Source: Pseudomonas sp. MM213
GTDB taxonomy: Bacteria; Pseudomonadota; Gammaproteobacteria; Pseudomonadales; Pseudomonadaceae
Length of the DNA: 64,000 nucleotides
Reading direction: 5' to 3'
NCBI RefSeq assembly: GCF_020423045.1
Contig: NZ_CP081943.1
Coordinates: 5,146,001 to 5,210,000, forward strand
In this document: positions 15,133 through 22,371 of the stretch, piece after piece
Numbering within the stretch: the first letter of the stretch is position 1
Layout: the number at the start of each line of letters is the position of its first letter
The notes under the pieces: generated by a model
What the model saw: the letters and a program-made list of their open reading frames with translations, nothing else
Told to the model about the DNA's origin: nothing
The model's database searches: none
Position numbers and translations under genes: made by a program

Positions 15133-17826
15133 TCAGGCGAGTGGGCCGCGCGGGTAGCGCTTGAGCTTTTCGATCAGCTCGGAGCCCGGAATCGGTCGGT
15201 CGAACAGGTAGCCCTGGCCGACGTCGCAGCGGTGGCGGCGCAGGAAAGCCAGCTGTTCGGCCGTCTCGATGCCTTCAGCCACGACCTTGAGTTTCAGGTT
15301 GTGGGCCATGGCGATCACCGCGGAGGTGATTTCCATGTCGTCCTGGTTGTCCGGGATTTCGTGAATGAAGCTTCGATCAATCTTAATGATGTCGATGGGG
15401 AATTTTTTCAAGTAACTCAGCGACGAGTAGCCGGTGCCGAAGTCGTCCATGGCCAGGGTCAGGCCCAGGCGCTTGAGCTGGTCGAGCTGCAAGTGGGTGT
15501 CTTCGGTGGCTTCCAGCAGCAGGCCTTCGGTCAGTTCCAGCTCCAGCAGGCTTGGTGGCAGCGCTTCTTCCTTGAGGATGTTGGCAATCGAAGACACCAG
15601 GTCCGGGTCGGAGAACTGCTTGGGCGACAGGTTGATCGCCACTTGCAGATTGCCCAGGCCGGCGGCCGTCAGGTCTTTGCTCATGCGGCAGGCCTGACGG
15701 GCGATCCATTTGCCGATCGGGATGATCAACCCGGTTTCTTCGGCGACGCTGATGAACTGGTCCGGGCGGATCATGCCTTTTTCCGGATGGTTCCAGCGCA
15801 GCAACGCTTCCATGCCCAGCAGGCGACCGCTGCGCAGGCACAGTTTCGGCTGGTAGAACACGTCCAGCTCGTTCTGCGTCAGGGCGCGGCGCAGGTTGTT
15901 CTCGACGAACAGTTTGTAACTGGCCTCGGCGTTCAGCGCTTCGGTGAACACCTGAACCTGATGCTTGCCGTTGGCCTTGGCCTTGTGCAGCGCGAGCCCG
16001 GCGTTACGCATCAGGGTTTGCGGGTCGCGGCCGTGCAGCGGCGCGCAGGCCAGGCCCACGGAGCCGGTGACGCTGATCAGCTGGTTGTCGACGAACATCG
16101 GTTTGTCGAGGGTCGCCAGCAGTTGGTTGGCGACTTGCTGGCCCATCGCGAGGTCGGTGTTGTCCAGCAGCACGGCGAATTCGTTACTGGCAAAACGCGC
16201 CAGGCTGCCGCTCGGGATCAGGCTGTTGCGCAGGCGTCGGGCCAGGCTGATCAGCAGTTTGTCGCCGGTCTGGTGGCCGAGGCTGTCGTTGATCCGCTTG
16301 AAGTTGTCGATGTCCACCAGCAGCAGACTGATCGGGGTATCGCTGTCTCGGGCGAAGCGCTCATCGAGATTACGGATGAACGCCGGGCGGTTACCGAGGT
16401 TGGTCAGGTTGTCGGTGTAGGCCAGGCGCTCGATGCGCTGCTGGGCGAGTTTGGTCTGGGTGATGTCTTCGTAGATGCCGATGTAGTGCGTCAGCTCGCG
16501 GTTGTCGCCGTACACCTTGGAAATCGACAACTGGCCCCAGTAGGGTTCGAGGTTTTTGCGGCGGCTCTTGAATTCACCCTGCCAACTGTTGCTCTTGGCC
16601 AGCGCCGAGGGCGCGTCGAACAGCAGTTCACTGAGGTTTTCCAGGGCCGGCAGTTCCGACAGTCGCTGGCCGTGGACTTCTTCGGTGGAGTACTGGGTGA
16701 TCGCGGTGAAACTCGGGTTGACGTATTCCACCACGCCGTCGCAATTGACCAGCAAAAAGGCGTTGGCACTTTGCTCGACCGCACGCTGGAACAGGTGCAG
16801 GGCGCTGGTGGCGGTGCGACGGTTGTGGTTGTTGATGACCTGGGCGAACTGGTCGGCCAGCTCGCCGGCGAAGGCGATTTCGTCGGACTGCCAGGCGCGG
16901 GTCGCACCGGTCTGCTCCAGACAGAGCACGCCGACCACTTGGCCATCGACACGAATGCTGGCGTCGAGCATCGCGTTTACATCACGCGGGCGCAGGCTTT
17001 CGGCCATTTCCCGGGTGCGCGGATCGCGAATCGCATTGTGGGCATCGATTGCACGGCTGCCGTGCAGCGCGTCCATGTAATCGGGGAAGCCGCTGATGTC
17101 GATCGGCTCCGGTAGAGCGTATTCCTGGGTGGCGCGGTGATACGCCGAGATCGGCACCAACATCGAACCGTCGAGGTTCCACAGGCTGGCGCAGTCGATT
17201 TCGTAGATGTCACAGGCGCTGCGGGTGATCAGCTCGGCGGCTTCTTGCAGGGAGTTGCCGGTGCTGTAGCGCTGGCGGGTCAGCAGCAGGATCAAGTCTT
17301 GCTGGGCGCGCACGCGGTCCAGGTGCAGGAGCTGCTCCTGTTGGGCGCGCTGATTGAGTTCCAGGGCGATCTGCAAGCGCGAGTTCTGGGTTTCGAGGTC
17401 CAGCGCCGGCAGCAGCGGATCGCCTTGGAACATGCCATCGACCACCAGCAGGTAGCCGCGCAGCAGGTGTCGATTGTGTTGTTTGTAGGCTTCGCCCAGT
17501 TCCAGCAGGCTCAGGGTGCCTGCGGCGGTGTGCAAGGTGTAGCGGATCAGGTAATGCGGGCTGTCGGTGAGTTGTTGCTGGACCGCGTCATGCAGCTGAT
17601 AGCGCGCTTCGGGCTCCATCAGGCTGGCATAGGGCGAACCGACCAGCGCACAGAGCTCCACCGCGGGCAGGCCGAACTGTCGCTCGCAATTGGGATCGAG
17701 AAACAGCAGCGCCCAGCTGGGTTCATTCAGCCGTTCGAAACGCAGCATGCCGAGCCGCGAGGGCACCGGCAACTGCGTCACTACCTCGGCCACCATACGG
17801 CTGGCGGCATCGGGTTGGCTTTTCAT
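15133..17826 (-). CDS. dipA: c-di-GMP phosphodiesterase DipA (PAS-GAF-PAS-GGDEF-EAL)
   Basis: This is an 897-residue signalling protein. I start it at MKSQPDAASR (complement of 17824-17826) because that gives the length I recall for P. aeruginosa DipA (PA5017, about 899); the frame is open 38 codons further. The order is an N-terminal PAS-like part, a GAF domain (about 170-330), a PAS domain (about 345-460), GGDEF and EAL. The GGDEF signature reads ASNEF (complement of 16177-16191), so the cyclase half is not expected to be active. The EAL half looks complete: EALLRW (complement of 15793-15810), ELTEGLLLE and DDFGTGYSSLSYLKKFPID. The protein should hydrolyse c-di-GMP; in P. aeruginosa DipA promotes biofilm dispersal. 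Its neighbours msrA and aceF/aceE match the P. aeruginosa order. Confidence 0.92.
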   Translation of the reverse strand: MKSQPDAASRMVAEVVTQLPVPSRLGMLRFERLNEPSWALLFLDPNCERQFGLPAVELCALVGSPYASLMEPEARYQLHDAVQQQLTDSPHYLIRYTLHTAAGTLSLLELGEAYKQHNRHLLRGYLLVVDGMFQGDPLLPALDLETQNSRLQIALELNQRAQQEQLLHLDRVRAQQDLILLLTRQRYSTGNSLQEAAELITRSACDIYEIDCASLWNLDGSMLVPISAYHRATQEYALPEPIDISGFPDYMDALHGSRAIDAHNAIRDPRTREMAESLRPRDVNAMLDASIRVDGQVVGVLCLEQTGATRAWQSDEIAFAGELADQFAQVINNHNRRTATSALHLFQRAVEQSANAFLLVNCDGVVEYVNPSFTAITQYSTEEVHGQRLSELPALENLSELLFDAPSALAKSNSWQGEFKSRRKNLEPYWGQLSISKVYGDNRELTHYIGIYEDITQTKLAQQRIERLAYTDNLTNLGNRPAFIRNLDERFARDSDTPISLLLVDIDNFKRINDSLGHQTGDKLLISLARRLRNSLIPSGSLARFASNEFAVLLDNTDLAMGQQVANQLLATLDKPMFVDNQLISVTGSVGLACAPLHGRDPQTLMRNAGLALHKAKANGKHQVQVFTEALNAEASYKLFVENNLRRALTQNELDVFYQPKLCLRSGRLLGMEALLRWNHPEKGMIRPDQFISVAEETGLIIPIGKWIARQACRMSKDLTAAGLGNLQVAINLSPKQFSDPDLVSSIANILKEEALPPSLLELELTEGLLLEATEDTHLQLDQLKRLGLTLAMDDFGTGYSSLSYLKKFPIDIIKIDRSFIHEIPDNQDDMEITSAVIAMAHNLKLKVVAEGIETAEQLAFLRRHRCDVGQGYLFDRPIPGSELIEKLKRYPRGPLA

Positions 17827-18070
17827 GGAGGGTAACTCGCTTCGAATGTGCTGATCGCGCTGGGCTCTCGCCCTCTTTACTGTTGCCTGCGGCAAGGTTG
17901 CATCATTGCGACACCGACTGACAAGAGACATGAAGGCCAAGTGCTATAAGAATATGTCGGCCGGCGTGAACATTTCTTCAGTAATGGCTGAAAACTAACG
18001 TATTTCGCTGGAAAAAGCGTTACGGCTGATCGCCAGCAAGCTGGCTCCTACAGGGGGAGGTGGGGTAATT

Positions 18071-18697
18071 CTCGATCTGCGGGGCGACACCGAACCTGTA
18101 GGAGCCTGGCTTGCCAGCGATGGCGGCCTGAAGGGCGGCGCAGAGTTTGAGGTCGCTATCGCCAGCAAGCCGGCTCCTACAGGGGAGGTGGGGTAATTCT
18201 CGATCTGCGGGGCGACACCGAACCTGTAGGAGCCTGGCTTGCCAGCGATGGCGGTCTGGAGGGCGGCGCGAAATTTGAGGTCGCTATCGCCAGCAAGCCG
18301 GCTCCTACAGGGGGGTTGCGTGATTTCTCGATCTGCGGGGCGACACCGGACCTGTAGGAGCCTGGCTTGCCAGCGATGGCGGTCTGGAGGGCGGCGCGAA
18401 ATTTGAGGTCGCTATCGCCAGCAAGCCGGCTCCTACAGGGGGGTTGCGTGATTTCTCGATCTGCGGGGCGACACCGGACCTGTAGGAGCCTGGCTTGCCA
18501 GCGATGGCGGCCTGAAGGGCGGCGCAGAGTTTGAGGCCGCTATCGCCAGCAAGCCGGCTCCTACAGGGGGGGGGCGTGATTTCTCGATCTGCGGGGCGAC
18601 ACCGGATCTGTGGGAGCCTGGCTTGCCAGCGATGGCGGTCTGAAGGGCGGCGCAAAATTTGAGGCCGCTATCGCCAGCAAGCTGGCTCCTACAGGGG
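18071..18697. repeat. Tandem REP array, five units of exactly 128 bp
   Basis: CTCGATCTGCGGGGCGACAC begins at 18071, 18199, 18327, 18455 and 18583, an exact 128-bp period. Each unit carries a REP arm (GTAGGAGCCTGGCTTGCCAG), a GGCGGCGC spacer and the inverse arm ending GGCTCCTACAGGGG. A partial unit end precedes the array (18027-18052), and a lone REP half follows (18710-18736). Together they fill the 918-bp gap between dipA and the phosphatase gene. I see no gene or promoter other than whatever starts dipA near 17830-18000. Confidence 0.93.
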
Positions 18698-18744
18698 ATC
18701 GCGTAAATCCTGTAGGAGCCGGCTTGCTGGCGATGTTTTTGGCA

Positions 18745-20151
18745 TCACCGCAACGTAATGCTCGTCGACTGTAAAAGTTTGCCATCGCGGTCGTGATAAC
18801 TGACGCGGATCTGTTCTGGCTCAACGATCAGGTGCGCGAAATTGTCCTGGCTGATGACCTGGCTGGTCAGTTCATGCCGATAATCTCCGGCGGCTGTTCG
18901 GGCTAGTGGCTGATCAAGGATGAAGGTGGAGGCTTTGGCGTAGGGCAGCAATTTGCTGTTGCACAGCGGCGAGGAGACGATGGTGTGCACCTCGAAGTCC
19001 GGGTCTTCGCTGTGGGTCAATCGACTGGTCAGGGAGCCGTGCACATCACCGGACACGAAGAACACGTTCTTGATGCGGCGTGTACGAATAGTCTCCAGCA
19101 ACCGTAGTCGTTGCTCCGGAAAGACTTTCCAGGCGTCATCGCCCAGGCGTTTTCGGTCGGGGTAGAACATCACGCTGGTGACCACGAATTTGACCCGGGC
19201 CGGGCTGTGGATCAGCCATTCGCACAGGGCCTGCTCCTGCTCTTCGTCGAGAATGCGCCGGTCGCCGGCCGACAGGTTGCGTCGGGTCCGGCTGTCGGTG
19301 ACAAACCATTCGATATCCCCGTTGGTGAATTGATACCAATAGCGCTCCAAGTGCTGATGGATGTTCCCATCTTCAAGCAACTCATGGGCCGGGCTATGGC
19401 TGGCTTGATACAACTCATAAGCGGCGATGGCATTGTTATAGAGAAGGTCATCGTTTTCGTTTTTATTGGCGGGCCAGTTATCTTCTATTTCATGGTCGTC
19501 AAGGATCATGTAAGTCGGCGTGCCGGACATTAACTTTGAAATATGCGGCTGGGAAAAAGCCATGCGGTACTTGCTGAGTATTTCCTTGTATTCCCGATCA
19601 GGTGCGATGATGTTCAAGTCATCGATATAGACTTGGTCGCCAGTCATCAACAGGGCGCTGATGGGCGTTTCGGCGCGCTGCGCCAGGTTCGTGATGGAGG
19701 CAAAGATCCGGTCGCCCAGGTGCGGGAACGAAGGTGCACCGACCGTCATCCGCAGGTAACGGCATGACCCGACGATGTAAGCCCGTGGCGCTGTGGGATT
19801 GCCGGGCTGGGTGCTGAAACGGTAGACATGCCTGGGCCATTGCAGCGGCAGTTCCTGAACCGTCTCCACGGTGTGCACGGGGCTCATGGGGCTGAACCAG
19901 CCTGCCTGGTATTCGTACTCGGTATCGGTGGCAAGATCGTTGAGGGCAAAGACGTCGCACATGTCGCGCGCGCTTGTCAGTTGTTTGAACATCGCTTTGG
20001 ACCACGGCGTATCACCGCTGCGTCGATAACGAATTCCACCAAATACCAAAGTGTCTTCTTGTAACTCGCCACGTAAAAAGATACGGGCATGTTGAGTTGT
20101 AGTGTGGCCAATAATCGGGCCGACTGTAGGTTTAAACATATTCGAATCCAT
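18745..20151 (-). CDS. PhoD-like metallophosphatase family protein
   Basis: This is a 468-residue protein of the alkaline phosphatase D family. Metal-binding motifs are visible: MTGDQVYIDD, ILDDHEIEDNW and VSGDVHGSL. An N-terminal beta domain (GPIIGHTTTQHARIFLRGEL) precedes the phosphatase core, as in PhoD relatives. There is no Tat or Sec signal peptide, unlike secreted PhoD, so it probably acts in the cytoplasm; the substrate is unknown. A second ATG four codons in is an equally possible start. The gene is an insertion compared with the P. aeruginosa order, where I recall dipA directly next to aceF. It is flanked by the 128-bp REP array. Confidence 0.8.
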   Translation of the reverse strand: MDSNMFKPTVGPIIGHTTTQHARIFLRGELQEDTLVFGGIRYRRSGDTPWSKAMFKQLTSARDMCDVFALNDLATDTEYEYQAGWFSPMSPVHTVETVQELPLQWPRHVYRFSTQPGNPTAPRAYIVGSCRYLRMTVGAPSFPHLGDRIFASITNLAQRAETPISALLMTGDQVYIDDLNIIAPDREYKEILSKYRMAFSQPHISKLMSGTPTYMILDDHEIEDNWPANKNENDDLLYNNAIAAYELYQASHSPAHELLEDGNIHQHLERYWYQFTNGDIEWFVTDSRTRRNLSAGDRRILDEEQEQALCEWLIHSPARVKFVVTSVMFYPDRKRLGDDAWKVFPEQRLRLLETIRTRRIKNVFFVSGDVHGSLTSRLTHSEDPDFEVHTIVSSPLCNSKLLPYAKASTFILDQPLARTAAGDYRHELTSQVISQDNFAHLIVEPEQIRVSYHDRDGKLLQSTSITLR

Positions 20152-20311
20152 TCGAAGGGGTATTAACTAAATAAGTAAGCCGACTAAACTTTTAGTTAGT
20201 CATTTGTATAACCAAGCCTAGTGGGAGGCCGGCAAAAAATATCGTGCCGAAGTGGATTCGAGTTGTGGGCTAACTCAACCACTAACGTAGGAAAGTGACT
20301 TTCTTCAAGTC

Positions 20312-20340
20312 AAAAAAAGCCCCGCCAAATTGGCGGGGTT
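20312..20340 (-). terminator. Rho-independent terminator of aceE-aceF
   Basis: Read on the minus strand, CCCCGCC pairs with GGCGGGG across AATTT and is followed by seven T. It lies about 70 bp beyond the aceF stop codon. A second GC-rich hairpin (GGCCCTCC/GGAGGGCC, about 20381-20403) lies between them. Confidence 0.87.
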
Positions 20341-20410
20341 GAGGTACGAGCGTGGCGCTCGGAAAACGTGAAACGCGAACGGCCCTCCGGTGAAGGAGGG
20401 CCGGCCGGTG

Positions 20411-22360
20411 TTACAGCAAGATGGTGCGGATGTCCGCCAGCAGGCTGCTCAGACGCTGGGTGAAGCGTGCAGCAGCGGCGCCGTTGATCACACGGTGATC
20501 GTAGGACAGCGACAGCGGCAGCATCAGTTTCGGCTGGAAGGCTTTGCCGTCCCAGACTGGCTGGATGGTTGCCTTGGAAACACCGAGGATCGCCACTTCC
20601 GGCGCGTTGACGATCGGCGTGAAGCCGGTGCCGCCAATGTGGCCGAGGCTGGAAATGGTGAAGCAGGCGCCTTGCATGTCGTCAGCGGTGAGCTTCTTGT
20701 CGCGGGCTTTGGCAGCCAGCGCAGCGGCTTCGGCTGCCAGTTGCAACAGGCTCTTCTGGTCGACGTTTTTGATGACCGGAACCAGCAGGCCTTCAGGGGT
20801 GTCGACGGCGAAGCCGATGTTTACGTACTTCTTGCGGATGATCGCCTTGCCGCTTGGTGCCAGCGAACTGTTGAAGTCCGGCAGTTCCTTGAGCATGTGC
20901 GCGCAGGATTTGAGCAGCAGCGGCAGGATGGTCAGCTTGACGCCAGCCTTCTCTGCAACGGCTTTCTGAGCGATACGGAACGCTTCCAGCTCGGTGATAT
21001 CAGCCGAATCGAACTGAGTCACGTGCGGGATGTTCAACCAGCTGCGGTGCAGGCTCGACGCGCCGATTTGCATCAGGCGAGTCATCGGCACTTCTTCGGT
21101 TTCACCGAAGCGGCTGAAGTCCACGACCGGAATCGGCGGGATGCCCGCGCCGCCGGTTGCGCCGGCAGCAGCGGCCGGTGCTTCCTTGGCCTTCTGCATC
21201 ATGGCTTTGACGTAAACCTGCACGTCTTCTTTCAGCACACGACCGTGCGGGCCGCTTGGGCTGACCGCGCTCAGCTCGACGCCGAATTCGCGGGCCAGTT
21301 GGCGTACGGCAGGGCCTGCGTGAACCTTGGCGCCCGACTTGGCCGGAGCCGCCGCAGGTGCTGGAGCAGCAGGAGCAGCGGCGGCTGGCGCAGGAGCGCT
21401 CGGTGCCGCAGCGGCTGGAGCCGACGCCGCAGCCGGGGCAGCAGCAGGCGCAGCGCCTTTGACTTTCAGCTTCAGGATCAGGTCGCCGGTACCGACTTCG
21501 TCATCCAGCTTGATGGAAATGCTTTCCACCACGCCAGCGGCAGGCGATGGGATTTCCATGCTCGCCTTGTCGGATTCCAGGGTGATCAGCGACTGGTCGG
21601 CGGCGACGGTGTCACCGGCCTTGACCAGTACTTCGATGATCTTGGCCTTGCCCGCCGAACCGATGTCCGGGACGTGAATGTCCTGAACGCTGTCGGCAAC
21701 CGGTGCGGCCGGGGCGGCAGCGGTTGGCGCAGGTGCAGCGGCAGGAGCAGCAGCCTGAGCTGGTGCGGCCGCAGCCGGTGCCGCAGCACCTGCCACTTCC
21801 AGGTCCAGAATCAGGTCGCCGGTGCCGACTTCGTCGTTGAGCTTGACGCTGATGGCTTTGATCACGCCAGCGGCAGGCGATGGAATTTCCATGCTCGCCT
21901 TGTCGGATTCCAGGGTGATCAGCGACTGATCAGCCTCGACGGTGTCGCCGACCTTGACCTGGATCTCGATGATCTGGGCCTTGCCTGCCGAACCGATGTC
22001 CGGCACGTGCACTTGCTGAACCGAAGCGGCAGCTGGCGCAGCAGCAGGAGCGGCCGGCGCTGGAGCAGCGGCCGGTTTCTCTGCGGCTTTGGCAGCAGGC
22101 GCGGCAGCCGCAGGGGCCGCAGCAGCACCTTCGACTTCCAGCTCCAGCAGTTCGTCGCCTTCTTTCAGGCGGTCGCCCAGCTTCACTTTCAGGCTCTTGA
22201 TGATACCGGCCTTCGGCGCAGGCACTTCCATGCTCGCCTTGTCCGACTCAAGTGTCAGGATGCTCTGGTCGGCTTCGATACGGTCGCCGACCTTCACAAA
22301 CAGTTCAATTACTTCACCTTCACCGCTGCCGATGTCAGGTACGCGAATGAGTTCGCTCAC
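20411..22360 (-). CDS. aceF: Pyruvate dehydrogenase E2, dihydrolipoyl acetyltransferase
   Basis: This is the 649-residue core subunit of the pyruvate dehydrogenase complex. It transfers the acetyl group from lipoyl arms to CoA. Three lipoyl domains are present, each with ESDKASME; the lipoylated lysines are K41, K154 and K265. They are joined by Ala/Pro linkers. A peripheral-subunit binding domain follows (about 346-383, AVRQLAREFGVELSAV), then the acyltransferase domain with SYDHRVINGAAAARF close to the end. Domains 2 and 3 are nearly identical, which suggests a recent domain duplication; I recall only two lipoyl domains in P. aeruginosa AceF. The gene follows aceE by 11 bp in one operon. 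Confidence 0.97.
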   Translation of the reverse strand: MSELIRVPDIGSGEGEVIELFVKVGDRIEADQSILTLESDKASMEVPAPKAGIIKSLKVKLGDRLKEGDELLELEVEGAAAAPAAAAPAAKAAEKPAAAPAPAAPAAAPAAASVQQVHVPDIGSAGKAQIIEIQVKVGDTVEADQSLITLESDKASMEIPSPAAGVIKAISVKLNDEVGTGDLILDLEVAGAAAPAAAAPAQAAAPAAAPAPTAAAPAAPVADSVQDIHVPDIGSAGKAKIIEVLVKAGDTVAADQSLITLESDKASMEIPSPAAGVVESISIKLDDEVGTGDLILKLKVKGAAPAAAPAAASAPAAAAPSAPAPAAAAPAAPAPAAAPAKSGAKVHAGPAVRQLAREFGVELSAVSPSGPHGRVLKEDVQVYVKAMMQKAKEAPAAAAGATGGAGIPPIPVVDFSRFGETEEVPMTRLMQIGASSLHRSWLNIPHVTQFDSADITELEAFRIAQKAVAEKAGVKLTILPLLLKSCAHMLKELPDFNSSLAPSGKAIIRKKYVNIGFAVDTPEGLLVPVIKNVDQKSLLQLAAEAAALAAKARDKKLTADDMQGACFTISSLGHIGGTGFTPIVNAPEVAILGVSKATIQPVWDGKAFQPKLMLPLSLSYDHRVINGAAAARFTQRLSSLLADIRTILL

Positions 22361-22371
22361 AGAATCTCTCC

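Noticed and set aside
15070..17115. A 681-codon open frame antisense to dipA
   Set aside because: The translation is low-complexity and V/Q/R-rich with no domain; the dipA frame carries all the motifs.
18071..18697. A CRISPR array
   Set aside because: The 128-bp repeating unit consists of paired REP sequences with no variable spacers, and no cas genes are nearby.
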